Positions 1 through 8,843 of a stretch of 64,000 nucleotides of DNA are shown one piece after another (the stretch's first letter is position 1; the number at the start of each line of letters is the position of its first letter). The notes beneath the pieces were generated by a model that was not told the DNA's origin, did no database searches, and saw only the letters and a program-made list of their open reading frames with translations. The translations under genes were made by a program, and so were the position numbers. The DNA comes from Comamonas phosphati (GTDB lineage Bacteria; Pseudomonadota; Gammaproteobacteria; Burkholderiales; Burkholderiaceae_C): assembly GCF_014637085.1 (NCBI RefSeq), contig NZ_BMEU01000018.1, positions 28,785-92,784 on the forward strand, given 5' to 3'.

Positions 1-618
1 CCGTCGAGCATTCCCTTTCTCGCCCTGGGTGCCTGGATCCTCACGGTGGGCTGGTTCGGCTTCAACGTGATGAGCGCGCAGACGCTGGACAAGATCTCCG
101 GCCTGGTGGCGGTGAACTCGCTCATGGCCATGGTGGGCGGCACGCTGGCAGCGTTGCTGCTGGGCAAGAACGACCCCGGCTTCGTGCACAACGGCCCGCT
201 GGCCGGCCTGGTGGCGGTGTGCGCGGGCTCTGACCTGATGCATCCATTGGGAGCACTGGTGGTGGGCGCGGTGGCCGGCGTCATCTTCGTGGTCATGTTC
301 ACGCGCACACAGAACAAATGGAAGATCGACGACGTGCTCGGCGTATGGCCGCTGCACGGCCTGTGCGGGACCTGGGGCGGCATCGCGGCAGGTATTTTCG
401 GCACACGGGCGCTGGGCGGCCTGGGCGGCGTACACCTGGGCGCGCAGATCATCGGCACCCTGATCGGCGTGCTCTGGGCGGCCTTGGGCGGCGCGCTGGT
501 CTACGGTGTGCTCAAGGCCACGGTGGGCCTGCGCCTGAGCCTCGAGGAGGAGTTCAACGGGGCCGACCTGTCCATCCACCGTATCAGCGCCACGCCCGAG
601 CGCGAGGCCAATTGGTAA
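1..618 (+). CDS. amt: Ammonium transporter, C-terminal part (5' truncated by window edge)
   Basis: The open frame runs from the first base, so the start lies outside the window; about 205 residues remain. The protein is very hydrophobic, with the Amt/MEP C-terminal signatures: a GWFGFNVMSA stretch, a Gly/Ala-rich helix, DDVLGVWPLHGLCGTWGG carrying the second conserved pore histidine region, and a short polar tail ending in a glutamate-rich segment. Amt proteins are trimeric inner-membrane channels for NH4+/NH3. In Proteobacteria amt normally follows glnK, which would lie to the left. A strong bidirectional terminator follows directly. Identification is secure; the paralogue is not determinable. 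Confidence 0.93.
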   Translation, partial: PSSIPFLALGAWILTVGWFGFNVMSAQTLDKISGLVAVNSLMAMVGGTLAALLLGKNDPGFVHNGPLAGLVAVCAGSDLMHPLGALVVGAVAGVIFVVMFTRTQNKWKIDDVLGVWPLHGLCGTWGGIAAGIFGTRALGGLGGVHLGAQIIGTLIGVLWAALGGALVYGVLKATVGLRLSLEEEFNGADLSIHRISATPEREANW

Positions 619-642
619 AAAGCAAGAACGGACTGCAGATGC

Positions 643-678
643 AAAAAAGCCCGGGAGCATGGCCCCCGGGCTTTTTTT
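643..678. terminator. Bidirectional intrinsic terminator between amt and the DUF4148-like gene
   Basis: An A6 run leads into the arm AGCCCGGG, a short loop, and CCCGGGCT followed by T7. The A and T tracts make it work on both strands, which fits its place between two convergent genes. Confidence 0.88.
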
Positions 679-698
679 ATCGCTTCAAGCGGATCGGA

Positions 699-1001
699 TC
701 AGCCGGCGAAATTCAGCTGGCCAGCGGCTTCGGCGGCTGCGGCTTCCTGCCGCACCTGCTCGCGGGACAGCGAAGAACCAGCCTGTGCCTTGGGAGCCTC
801 ATAGACATCCTGGTGCACGGGCATGGCGTTCTGGGCCATGGCCTGCTGCACTCCGGCGGATACCTGGGCGCGGGTCACGGTGCTGGCGGCGTCGGCTGCG
901 GCAGGATACTGGCCGTCGGTGAAATCGAGGCCGGCGGCCTGGGCAGCGATGGCGGAGACGGCAAGAGCGGCAACGGCGGCGAAGCGGATGGTGTTTTTCA
1001 T
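699..1001 (-). CDS. Small exported DUF4148-like protein
   Basis: 100 residues. A signal peptide (MKNTIRFAAVAALAVSAIAAQA) occupies roughly residues 1-22. The mature part holds two related segments, TVTRAQV and SLSREQVRQE, typical of the DUF4148 family, small secreted proteins of unknown function common in Burkholderiales. I chose the ATG at 1001 because AGGAGA lies 7 bases upstream and the signal peptide starts there; a longer frame begins at 1028. It is monocistronic, convergent with amt. Function is unknown. Confidence 0.75.
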   Translation of the reverse strand: MKNTIRFAAVAALAVSAIAAQAAGLDFTDGQYPAAADAASTVTRAQVSAGVQQAMAQNAMPVHQDVYEAPKAQAGSSLSREQVRQEAAAAEAAGQLNFAG

Positions 1002-1204
1002 GGTCTTTCTCCTGAGTTTCATCAACAAGGGGCCTGTCGGTCTTGGCGGAAATCGCTTCGTTGCGGCGAGCCCATGGGTTTGACTATAGGGTTTTCACCA
1101 GATTGTAAAAATCATGTGCTAGGCAAAAGCCTATTTCAGGAACTGCAACAATCCGGCCGCTCCATCGGGCGCTATGCTGAGGCTTGGCCTCAAGGACTTC
1201 CCCC

Positions 1205-2140
1205 ATGCCCGTCACCCTGCAAGACCAGCTGGTCGTCGCCATCTCATCGCGTGCGCTGTTCGACTTCGAAGAGGAAAACCGGCTGTTCGAGCACAGCGAC
1301 CCGGCCACCTATCTGCAGCTGCAGCGCCAGCGGCTCGACGTTCCGGCCGCGCCCGGCGTGGCCTTTTCTCTGGTGCAGAAGCTGCTCGCCTTCAACACAC
1401 CGGAACTACAGCGCGTGGAAGTGGTCATTCTTTCGCGCAACGACCCGGTCAGCGGACTGCGGGTCTTCCACTCGGCCGAATCTTCGGGCATTGCCTTGCA
1501 GCGCGGCGTTTTCACACAGGGGCGCGCACCTTTCGGCTATCTGCGCCCGCTGGGCGCGCATTTGTTCCTCTCGGCCAATGGCGACGACGTAACCGAAGCC
1601 TTGCGCCTGGGCTATCCCGCCGCCCATGTGTTCACCGAGTCGGCCCAAGCCAGCCAGGCCCATCCGCATGAGGTGCGCATCGCCTTCGACGGCGACGCCG
1701 TGCTGTTTTCCGACGAGGCCGAGCGCATCTTCCAGAGCCAGGGGCTGGAGGCTTTTCAGCGCCACGAAACCGACAAGGCCGCCCAACCCCTGCCCGACGG
1801 CCCGTTCAAGCCCTTGCTGGCTGCGCTGCACCGGCTGCAGCAGGTGGATGTGCCAGGCATGCGCATACGCACGGCGCTGGTGACCGCGCGCAGCGCACCG
1901 GCCCACAAGCGCGCAATCAACACGCTGATGGACTGGAATATCGCCGTGGACGAGGCCATGTTCCTGGGCGGCCTGCCCAAGGGCGCCTTTCTGCGCGAGT
2001 TCGAGCCCGATTTCTTCTTCGACGACCAGACCGGCCATGTCCGCAATGCCGCCAGCCACGTGCCGGCAGGCCATGTGCGCAGCGGTATTGCGCACGAGAA
2101 AAGGCCCGCCGCCGAGGCCACGGCTTCGGCCGACAAATGA
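1205..2140 (+). CDS. 5'-nucleotidase, cytosolic NT5C1-like family
   Basis: 311 residues, soluble, no signal peptide. It resembles the family of cytosolic IMP/AMP 5'-nucleotidases (PF06189): the N-terminal VVAISSRALFDFEEEN, VVILSRNDP, then a HAD-like core with AFDGDAVLFSDEAE at about residues 159-172, VTARSAPAHKRAI, and a C-terminal DFFFDDQTGHV that would supply the last acidic metal ligands. Expected reaction: dephosphorylation of nucleoside monophosphates. The ATG at 1205 has AAGGAC 8 bases upstream; an in-frame TTG at 1184 is less likely. It appears to stand alone. Confidence 0.85.
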   Translation: MPVTLQDQLVVAISSRALFDFEEENRLFEHSDPATYLQLQRQRLDVPAAPGVAFSLVQKLLAFNTPELQRVEVVILSRNDPVSGLRVFHSAESSGIALQRGVFTQGRAPFGYLRPLGAHLFLSANGDDVTEALRLGYPAAHVFTESAQASQAHPHEVRIAFDGDAVLFSDEAERIFQSQGLEAFQRHETDKAAQPLPDGPFKPLLAALHRLQQVDVPGMRIRTALVTARSAPAHKRAINTLMDWNIAVDEAMFLGGLPKGAFLREFEPDFFFDDQTGHVRNAASHVPAGHVRSGIAHEKRPAAEATASADK

Positions 2141-2230
2141 AAGCGATGGAAAGCAGCCGTAAAGTATTGCAAAACCCTGACCGGCGCCGCGCGGCGCGGT
2201 TGAGTTGGGCCGATGCGCCCCCATCTGTGA

Positions 2231-2249
2231 GGGCATGCGAAACATGCCC
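2231..2249 (+). other. Perfect hairpin in the EF-hand gene leader
   Basis: GGGCATG and CATGCCC form 7-bp perfect arms around a CGAAA loop, 40 bases upstream of the chosen start of the EF-hand gene. Two in-frame ATG codons lie inside the hairpin, so it could affect start choice. Function unknown. Confidence 0.4.
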
Positions 2250-2288
2250 AATGCACTCCAACACCGCCGCAACCGGACTCCGTCCATC

Positions 2289-2699
2289 ATGAAGACGGCC
2301 ATGGCCGTGCTGCTGACCAGCGCCGCCTTCATGCTGCCCGCAGCGCGCGCCGCGGAAGGCCATAAGGACGGCGGCGCGGCCGCACCGCTTTCCAAGGGGG
2401 AGATCAAGGCCCAGCAGCAGTTCAAGATGCTGGACTTCAACCGCGACGGCAAGCTCAGCCGCAGCGAAGTGGCCCTGATCCCGAAGCTGGCGGCGGCCTT
2501 TGACGAGACCGACACCAACAAGGACGGCTATGTGACGTACGAGGAAGTGCGGGCCTTTGCCGTCAAGTACCGCGCCCGGGAACAGGCCAAGGCAGCCACT
2601 GCCGCCGATGCCGCCGATGCCGCCGATGCCGCGCGCCAGCATCCGCCGGCAAACGCCGCGCCCCCAGCTACCAATTCAGAAGCTACCGATGCTCATTAG
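2289..2699 (+). CDS. Exported EF-hand calcium-binding protein
   Basis: 136 residues. Residues 1-21 form a signal peptide ending AARA. Two canonical EF-hand loops follow: DFNRDGKLSRSE and DTNKDGYVTYEE, each with Asp/Asn at positions 1, 3, 5 and Glu at 12, so calcium binding is likely, in the periplasm. The C-terminal tail is Ala-rich and includes AADAADAADAA encoded by a tandem GCCGATGCC repeat (about 2603-2630), which could vary in length by slippage. The start was set at the signal peptide; in-frame ATGs at 2235 and 2244 would add a non-signal-like extension. No clear ribosome site precedes 2289. Confidence 0.72.
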   Translation: MKTAMAVLLTSAAFMLPAARAAEGHKDGGAAAPLSKGEIKAQQQFKMLDFNRDGKLSRSEVALIPKLAAAFDETDTNKDGYVTYEEVRAFAVKYRAREQAKAATAADAADAADAARQHPPANAAPPATNSEATDAH

Positions 2700-2741
2700 A
2701 CATTGTTTACAGCCTTGTCATCATCAGCAATTGATGACTGA

Positions 2742-2767
2742 CAAGCGTGAGCAGCTATCAAAAATAT
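2742..2767 (+). repeat. Short dispersed repeat, GCAGCTATC family
   Basis: Contains CAAGCGTGAGCAGCTATCAA followed by an A-rich run. Closely related copies occur at 19617-19640 (reverse), 51433-51453 and 55305-55322; shared core AAGCGCAAGCAGCTAT. Confidence 0.65.
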
Positions 2768-2796
2768 AAGGTTTTCCTTCGTGCGCGATCCTGAAA

Positions 2797-2900
2797 CTGG
2801 CGCGCTCCAATCCAGGGACAGCGAGCAAGGGCCGCCCCGCGGCGAGGCTGTCGGCCCCTTCCCGAAGAGAGGGGGAGAAGCCGCTCGGCGGCTCAGGGGG
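2797..2900 (-). repeat. ~100-bp stop-codon-adjacent repeat, copy A
   Basis: GC-rich element with two internal inverted segments. On the minus strand it starts with CCCCCCTGAGCCGC right after the stop of the gene at 2902 and ends GGAGCGCGCCAG. Copies B (11437-11536), C (38341-38451) and D (51477-51554) have the same order of blocks. Confidence 0.75.
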
Positions 2901-2901
2901 G

Positions 2902-3339
2902 TTATTTATCCCCGCCCGTGCGCTTGACCTTGGGCTCGGAGTAGGTCAGGGGCTCGTTGCGCACCACCTGCTTGCTGTTCAGCTGGTCTTCGGCCTGGCT
3001 GGCCTGCTGGGCCTGCTCCACCGCCTGGGCGCTGGCACGCCACATGGACTGGATGTGCTCGATGAGCAGCTTGGAAATCGGCTCCTTGGGCGGCTCTTTT
3101 GCCTTTTCCTTTTGCTTGACTTCCTCGGCCAGCGTCCAGTCGCGGTTTTCCCGGTCCGCATTCGACGGTTTTTCCGGTCCGCGCACGCTGCGGCCTTCGC
3201 CGATCTTGTCGACGGACTCGACGGCGTTGACCGCGTTGACCGGCCGTACGGGAACCGCTCCGGATGCTCCCGTGGAATACAAATCAGCCCCCTGGATCCG
3301 CCACGAGGCGTTCGATCTGTCGACAGGTGGAATTTGCAT
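2902..3339 (-). CDS. Hypothetical protein with charged, coiled-coil-like middle
   Basis: 145 residues, hydrophilic, no signal peptide or membrane segment. The N-terminal third is rich in Val/Asn/Pro (VRPVNAVNAVESV), the middle is very charged (EEVKQKEKAKEPPKEP), and residues 85-120 have a Gln/Ala heptad-like pattern (AVEQAQQASQAEDQ) that may form a helix pair. GGAGGG stands 6 bases before the ATG, so it is probably a real gene. The stop codon touches repeat copy A. I do not recognise the family. Confidence 0.6.
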   Translation of the reverse strand: MQIPPVDRSNASWRIQGADLYSTGASGAVPVRPVNAVNAVESVDKIGEGRSVRGPEKPSNADRENRDWTLAEEVKQKEKAKEPPKEPISKLLIEHIQSMWRASAQAVEQAQQASQAEDQLNSKQVVRNEPLTYSEPKVKRTGGDK

Positions 3340-3489
3340 GATTAGGCCCTCCGTGGTTTATCTGCTGGCAGGCGTGGAAGCACCTCCCTCGCCGCTGTAT
3401 CGACGGGCCTTGAGAAAACTGAAGTACTTTCTTGCTGAATTATTGGATAGCAGCTACCGCTTTCCCGGCAAACATCAGAGCCCAAAAAC

Positions 3490-3522
3490 ACAAAAACCTT
3501 GCCGCATTGCAGCAAGGTTTTT
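3490..3522 (-). terminator. Intrinsic terminator after the DUF1854 gene
   Basis: AAAAACCTTGC and GCAAGGTTTTTTT form an 11-bp stem; the A run on the plus strand is the U run for minus-strand transcripts from the ABC/DUF1854 operon ending at 3541. Confidence 0.85.
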
Positions 3523-3540
3523 TTCATTGCCGAATCGCTC

Positions 3541-4053
3541 TCAGAGAAATCGTTCGAGCAGCTTGCGCGAATGCTTGTCGAGTGCCGCCGTGTTGGGCAC
3601 CTTGAACTGCACGCCGTCCTGGCCGGCGATCAGGAGCTGGCTGCGGCCCGAGAGCTTGCGGATGTCCTCCTCGGCCTTGAGCACCATCTGCGTGGGGCCG
3701 CGGTCGGTCTGCAAGTCCCAGGTGCTGGGCGTGGAAAAGCTGGAGACATGCAGGATGCGCTCTATGGTCGGCACGAATTCGCGCACCGCCAGGTCCTGCT
3801 CGATCAGCTCGCGGGCCTGCGGGTCCAGCTCGGCCACGCGCGGTATCCACAGCGCCTCCCTGCCGTCGGCCGCGACCAGGGACAGGCCGTCCTGCGGCGC
3901 GCCCAGGGGAAAGGCGCGCACCGGCACCACGGATTCGAAGCGCGTGCCGTCGCCCAGGGTCAGCACCAGGCGGCCATGGGTGTTGCGTTCCAGGCGCATG
4001 CCGGCCGCGCCGGAGTGCGGGGCGGAGTTCGGAGCATGGGGATCGTGCAGCAT
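3541..4053 (-). CDS. Cyanophycin-associated DUF1854 family protein
   Basis: 170 residues, soluble. It matches the DUF1854 family by size and pattern: FPLGAPQDGLSLVAADGREALWI, a middle LREFVPTIERI-type helix, then TWDLQTDRGPT and a C-terminal LLIAGQDGVQFKVPNTAALDKHSRKLLERFL. Molecular function is not known; the family is found beside cyanophycin synthetase genes, as here. It starts 3 bases after the stop of the ABC transporter gene, so the two are almost certainly co-translated, and a terminator ends the pair. It may bind or regulate the exporter, but that is inference. Confidence 0.82.
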   Translation of the reverse strand: MLHDPHAPNSAPHSGAAGMRLERNTHGRLVLTLGDGTRFESVVPVRAFPLGAPQDGLSLVAADGREALWIPRVAELDPQARELIEQDLAVREFVPTIERILHVSSFSTPSTWDLQTDRGPTQMVLKAEEDIRKLSGRSQLLIAGQDGVQFKVPNTAALDKHSRKLLERFL

Positions 4054-4056
4054 GGC

Positions 4057-6351
4057 TTATTCCTCGGTAGTCATTTGCAGGGTCAGGCCCGCGGCCTGGG
4101 CATCCTCTTCGGCGCGGCGCGCCTGCGCTTCGTACAGACGCCAGTAGTGGCCCTTGCGGGCCATCAGCTCGTCGTGCGGGCCGACCTCGACGATCTCGCC
4201 GCGATCCATGACCACGAGGCGGTCGGCCTTGCGCAGCGTGGACAGGCGGTGGGCAATGGCGATCGTGGTGCGGCCCTGCACCAGGTTGTCCAGGGCGCGC
4301 TGGATTTCCTTTTCGGTCTCGGTGTCCACGGCCGAGGTCGCCTCGTCCAGGATCAGGATGCGCGGGTCGATCAGCAGCGCGCGCGCGATCGAGATGCGCT
4401 GGCGCTCGCCGCCCGACAGGCCCTGGCCGCGCTCGCCCACCAGCGAGTCGTAGCCGTGCGGCAGGCGCAGGATGAATTCGTGGGCGTGGGCGGCGCGCGC
4501 CGCGGCCACGACTTCCTCACGCGTGGCACCGGGTTTGCCGTAGGCGATGTTCTCGGCAATCGTGCCGAAGAACAGAAAGGGCTCCTGCAGCACCAGGCCG
4601 ATGTTGCTGCGGTAGTCGGACACGGACATGCGGCGCACATCCACCCCGTCGAGCTGGATGGAGCCTTCGGACACGTCGTAGAAGCGGCAGATCAGGTTCA
4701 CCAGCGTGCTCTTGCCCGAGCCGCTGTGGCCCACCAGGCCTATCATCTCGCCGGGCCGGATCTGCAGCTGCAGGTGTTTGATGACGGCGCGGCTGCCGTA
4801 GCGGAAGCTCACGTCCTCCATGCTGATGGCGCCCGTGGTCCGGGGCAGCTTCACGGGGTTGATGGGCTCGGGCACGTTGCTCACGTGGTCGAGGATGTCG
4901 AAGATGCGCTTGGCGCCGGCGGCGGCCTTTTGCGTGACCGAGACGATGCGGCTCATCGAATCCAGCCGCGTATAGAAGCGGCCGATGTAGGCGATGAAGG
5001 CCGTCAGGATACCCACGGTGATCTTCTCGTGGGCCACCAGGTAGATGCCGAAGCCCCAGACGATGAGCAGGCCGATTTCGGTCAGCAGCGTGACCGTGGG
5101 GGTGAACAGCGACCAGGTCTTGTTCACCTTGTCGTTGGCCTGCAGGTTGACCTGGTTGGCATCGGCAAAGCGGTCGGCTTCGCGCTTTTCCTGGGCAAAG
5201 GCCTTGACCACGCGGATGCCCGGAATGGTGTCGGCCAGCACATTGGTCACTTCGGACCAGACGCGGTCGATCTTCTCGAAGCCGGTGCGCAGACGGTCAC
5301 GCACGATGTGGATCATCCAGGCGATGAAGGGCAGCGGCACCAGCGTCACCAGCGCCAGCCAGGGGTTGATGGAGAACAGGATGACCGAGGTCATCACGAT
5401 CATCAGCACGTCGGTCGCGAAATCCAGCGCGTTGAGCGACAGAAACAGGTTGATGCGGTCGGTTTCGGCGCCGATGCGCGCCATCAGGTCGCCCGTGCGC
5501 TTGCTGCCGTAGAAGTCCACGGAGAGATTCAGCAGGTGGTTGTAGGTGGTGGTGCGCAGATTGGCGCCTATGCGCTCGGACACCTTGGCCAGCACAAAGG
5601 TGCGGGCCCAGCCCAGGGCCCAGGCCAGCAGGGCCGAGCCCAGCAGCGCGCCCAGGTAGAAAGTCACCAGGCCGGGGTCGATCTTTTCGCCGTTCTGGAA
5701 GGGAATCAGGATCTTGTCCATCAGCGGGATGGTCAGATAGGGCGCGACCAGCTGGGCCGCCGTGGTGGCCAGCGTCAGCAGAAAGCCCAGCAGCAGCTGG
5801 TTTTTGTAAGGTTTGGCAAAACGCCACAGGCGCAGTAACACCCAGGTCGAGGTCTGGGGCCCCTGCTGGCGCGCGCAGGCCGGGCATTCCTCGGTGTCGG
5901 GCGGCAGCACCGTGTGGCAGACGGGGCAGTGGGCGGTTTCCTCGTCCTCCTGGTCGACATAGTCCTGGCCGCGCGCCATGCGCTCGCGCTGGCGGTCGAA
6001 CTGCTGCGTCAGCAGCATGATGGAGGTCTGGTGCGTCAGCGTGATATGCCACAGGCCCAGGCGCCGGTCATGGTCGTGCAGCTCCAGCTTGCCCACGCCG
6101 CCATGGTCCTGCAGGCGCAGGCTCTGATCCACAGCGAGCGGCCACTCACGCCATTGGCGGTCGACCGGATCGCAGGCCAGCAGGCGCTCCTGCGTCAGCG
6201 CCAGCAGGCCGTGTCCGAAGCGCAGATCCGCGCTCAGGTCAACCGGGACGATGGCTAGTACGTTTTCTTGGGGGGCGAGCCTGGCTCGCAATTCATCCCC
6301 CAAAGGACCGGCAAACACGGCCGAAGCATCCACAGTATGGTGATGTTGCAT
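4057..6351 (-). CDS. Cyanophycin-associated ABC transporter (fused membrane and ATPase domains)
   Basis: 764 residues. Residues 1-135 form a soluble N-terminal domain, followed by a zinc ribbon (CPVC at 142, CPAC at 156), a six-helix exporter domain (about 180-480) and an ATPase domain: Walker A GHSGSGKST at 541, signature LSGGERQ at 645, Walker B ILILDE at 665, H-loop at 700. This half-transporter would dimerise in the inner membrane. The substrate is unknown. Its divergent pairing with cphA'/cphA and coupling to DUF1854 point to a role in cyanophycin metabolism. The zinc ribbon ahead of the exporter domain is unusual for type-I exporters. Confidence 0.85.
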   Translation of the reverse strand: MQHHHTVDASAVFAGPLGDELRARLAPQENVLAIVPVDLSADLRFGHGLLALTQERLLACDPVDRQWREWPLAVDQSLRLQDHGGVGKLELHDHDRRLGLWHITLTHQTSIMLLTQQFDRQRERMARGQDYVDQEDEETAHCPVCHTVLPPDTEECPACARQQGPQTSTWVLLRLWRFAKPYKNQLLLGFLLTLATTAAQLVAPYLTIPLMDKILIPFQNGEKIDPGLVTFYLGALLGSALLAWALGWARTFVLAKVSERIGANLRTTTYNHLLNLSVDFYGSKRTGDLMARIGAETDRINLFLSLNALDFATDVLMIVMTSVILFSINPWLALVTLVPLPFIAWMIHIVRDRLRTGFEKIDRVWSEVTNVLADTIPGIRVVKAFAQEKREADRFADANQVNLQANDKVNKTWSLFTPTVTLLTEIGLLIVWGFGIYLVAHEKITVGILTAFIAYIGRFYTRLDSMSRIVSVTQKAAAGAKRIFDILDHVSNVPEPINPVKLPRTTGAISMEDVSFRYGSRAVIKHLQLQIRPGEMIGLVGHSGSGKSTLVNLICRFYDVSEGSIQLDGVDVRRMSVSDYRSNIGLVLQEPFLFFGTIAENIAYGKPGATREEVVAAARAAHAHEFILRLPHGYDSLVGERGQGLSGGERQRISIARALLIDPRILILDEATSAVDTETEKEIQRALDNLVQGRTTIAIAHRLSTLRKADRLVVMDRGEIVEVGPHDELMARKGHYWRLYEAQARRAEEDAQAAGLTLQMTTEE

Positions 6352-6582
6352 GTTGAGTTATTTTTCTCCGCCTGGGGCGGCTCCTTGGGCCTTGCGGCGA
6401 CCGCCAGGCAGGACGAACGCGGCAGGGCCGTGCGCTCGGTACATCCTTGATAACGCGCGAGCCTGCATTTAGGCTGACACCCCGACAATATGATGGCGCT
6501 GGGCGCACAATGCCTTTTCATCCAATGCAGAGCCTAATCGCCTGCTCCTCATTTCGCTATCCGCTTACCCGCTGACCACGAC
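6352..6582. promoter_or_regulatory. Divergent control region between the ABC/DUF1854 and cphA'/cphA operons
   Basis: 231 bases without a gene, between two divergent starts. A possible -10 (TATGAT at 6489-6494) faces cphA'; AGCCT/AGGCT arms at 6460-6475 make a small dyad. No clear -35 or sigma-54 site was found. The shared region suggests joint control of both operons. Confidence 0.45.
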
Positions 6583-8775
6583 ATGGCCAAATTCAACGAC
6601 ATCCAACTCTTGCGCACCACTTTTCTGCGTGGCCCCAGTGTCTGGACCTACCGCCCCGTGCTGGAAGTCTGGCTGGACCTGGGTGAGCTGGAAGACTATC
6701 CGTCCAACAAGATCCCCGGCCTCAACGCGCGCCTGACCACCTGGCTGCCCGACCTGATCGAGCACCACTGCGGCGTGGGCGAGCGCGGCGGCTTCATCCA
6801 GCGGCTGGAAGGCGGCACCTGGATGGGCCATGTGCTGGAGCACGTCATCATCGAGCTGCTCAACCTCTCGGGCATGCCCGCCGAATTCGGCCAGACGCGC
6901 GAAATCTCCAGGCGCGGCATCTACCGCATGGTGTTCCGCTGCCCCGAGGAAGCCGTGGCCCGCGTGGCGCTGGAACAGGGCCACAGACTGCTGATGGCCG
7001 CCATCAACGATGAGTCCTTCAACCTCAAGCAGGCCGTCCACGCCATCAAGACGGCCATCAACGACCGCTACCTGGGCCCCAGCACGGGCTGCATCGTCGA
7101 TGCCGCCGGCGAGCGCCGCATCCCCCATATCCGGCTGAACGACGGCAACCTCGTGCAGCTGGGCTACGGCGCCGCCCAGCGCCGCATCTGGACCGCCGAG
7201 AGCGACCAGACCAGCGCCATTGCCGAAGGCATTGCCCAGGACAAGGACTTCACCAAGCGCCTGCTGACCGCCTGCGGCGTGCCCGTGCCCGAAGGCCAGG
7301 TCGTCAACTCGCCCGAGGAAGCCTGGGAAGTGGCGCAGGACATAGGCTGTCCCGTCACCGTCAAGCCCTCGGATGGCAACCATGCCCGCGGCGTGACGCT
7401 GGAGCTGTCCAAGGAAGAAGACATCAAGGCCGCCTTCGCGCTGGCCCAGCCCGAAGGCTCGGACGTCATCGTCGAGAAATTCATCGACGGCGTGGAACAC
7501 CGCATCCTGGTCGTGGGCGGTAAGGTGGTCGCCGCGACCAAGGGCGAGACCGTGAGCGTGCACGGCAACGGCAAGTCCACGCTGCGCGAGCTGGTGGAAG
7601 TGCTCAACCAGGACCCGCGCCGCGGCCCCGAGCAGGAATATCCGCTGGACTGGATCAATCTGGAGGCGGGCTCCGTCAAGCTGGAGCTGAACCGCCAGCA
7701 CGTGACGCCCGACTCCGTCATCGCCCAGGGCCAGGACATTCTGCTGCAGCGCAACGGCAACATGGCCATCGACTGCACCGACGATGTGCACCCCGACGTG
7801 GCTTATTACGCCACGCTGGCCGCCAAGATCGTGGGCCTGGACATCGCCGGCATGGACATGATCCTCAAGGACGTGTCCCAGCCCATGAAGGGCCAGGGCG
7901 CCATCCTCGAAGTCAACGCCGGCCCCGGCCTGCTGATGCACCTCAAGCCCACCAGCGGCGCTCCGCGCCCCGTGGGCATGGCCATCGTGGACCATCTGTT
8001 CCCGCGCACCGAGGAAGGCACGGGCGCGGGCCGCATTCCCATCGTCGGCATTGCCGGCACGCGTGAAAACGCCTTCATCTCGCGCCTGGTCGGCTGGCTG
8101 CTGCAACTGTCGGGCAAGCTCACGGGCGTGGCCAGCAGCGAAGGCATGTTCCTGGCCAACCGCCAGACGCAGAAGACCAATACCGCCAACTGGGCCGGCG
8201 CCCACCGCCTGCTGACCAACCGCCTGGCCGAGGCCGCGGTGATCCAGACCACCTCGCGCTCCATCCTCGAAGAAGGCCTGGCCTACGACCGCTGCCTGGT
8301 CGGCGTGGTCACCGACATGGACGGCTACGAGCAGCTCGCCGACCACGACGTGCTCGAACAGGCCAAGATGCGCCGCGTGCTGCGCACCCAGATCGACGTG
8401 GTGCTCGACGAAGGCGCCGGCGTGCTCAACGCCGACATCGCCCAGGTGGCCGAACTGGCCGAGCTGTGCGACGGCTCCGTCGTGCTCTACAGCACCGGCG
8501 CCGATGAGGCCGCCCTCGCCGTGGTGGCCGCCCACCGCCAGAGCACCGAAAAGAATCACGACGGCGGCCGCGCCGTGCTGGTCAAGGGCCAGAACGTGGT
8601 GCTGGCCTCGGGCAACCAGGAGCGCGTGCTGGGCTCGCTCGCCGCGCTCTCGCTGCCCGGCGGCAAGCGCCCCGACACGCCCGCCCTGCTGGCGGCTATC
8701 GCCACGGCCTGGGCCCTGGACATCACGCCCGACCTGATCGCCGCCGGCATCAAGACCTTCGAATACAACGCCTGA
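6583..8775 (+). CDS. cphA': Cyanophycin synthetase-like protein with degenerate Mur-ligase P-loop
   Basis: 730 residues. It has the cyanophycin synthetase N-terminal domain (about 1-160, with LGPSTGCIVDAA), an ATP-grasp domain (about 215-465; PVTVKPSDGNHARGV, ILEVNAGPGLLMHL) and a C-terminal Mur-ligase-like domain. Where the neighbouring CphA has GTNGKTTT this protein has GIAGTRENAF at about 489-498: the Walker Lys and Thr are gone. It is also 131 residues shorter. It therefore probably keeps one ligase activity (aspartate addition by the ATP-grasp domain in true CphA) and lost the second, or works as a partner of CphA. It is first in the operon, 68 bases before cphA. Confidence 0.85.
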   Translation: MAKFNDIQLLRTTFLRGPSVWTYRPVLEVWLDLGELEDYPSNKIPGLNARLTTWLPDLIEHHCGVGERGGFIQRLEGGTWMGHVLEHVIIELLNLSGMPAEFGQTREISRRGIYRMVFRCPEEAVARVALEQGHRLLMAAINDESFNLKQAVHAIKTAINDRYLGPSTGCIVDAAGERRIPHIRLNDGNLVQLGYGAAQRRIWTAESDQTSAIAEGIAQDKDFTKRLLTACGVPVPEGQVVNSPEEAWEVAQDIGCPVTVKPSDGNHARGVTLELSKEEDIKAAFALAQPEGSDVIVEKFIDGVEHRILVVGGKVVAATKGETVSVHGNGKSTLRELVEVLNQDPRRGPEQEYPLDWINLEAGSVKLELNRQHVTPDSVIAQGQDILLQRNGNMAIDCTDDVHPDVAYYATLAAKIVGLDIAGMDMILKDVSQPMKGQGAILEVNAGPGLLMHLKPTSGAPRPVGMAIVDHLFPRTEEGTGAGRIPIVGIAGTRENAFISRLVGWLLQLSGKLTGVASSEGMFLANRQTQKTNTANWAGAHRLLTNRLAEAAVIQTTSRSILEEGLAYDRCLVGVVTDMDGYEQLADHDVLEQAKMRRVLRTQIDVVLDEGAGVLNADIAQVAELAELCDGSVVLYSTGADEAALAVVAAHRQSTEKNHDGGRAVLVKGQNVVLASGNQERVLGSLAALSLPGGKRPDTPALLAAIATAWALDITPDLIAAGIKTFEYNA

Positions 8776-8843
8776 GACGCCACCCACGACGAAATGCAAA
8801 CCGCCCGTGCCTGACCGCCGGGCGGCCATCCGAAAGAAGCACT

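Noticed and set aside
2603-2630. GCCGATGCC tandem repeat as a CRISPR or regulatory array
   Set aside because: Only about three units, in frame, coding an Ala/Asp tail.
3499-5838. 779-codon open frame on the plus strand
   Set aside because: Antisense to the DUF1854 and ABC transporter genes, His/Gln/Gly/Ala-rich shadow with no motif.
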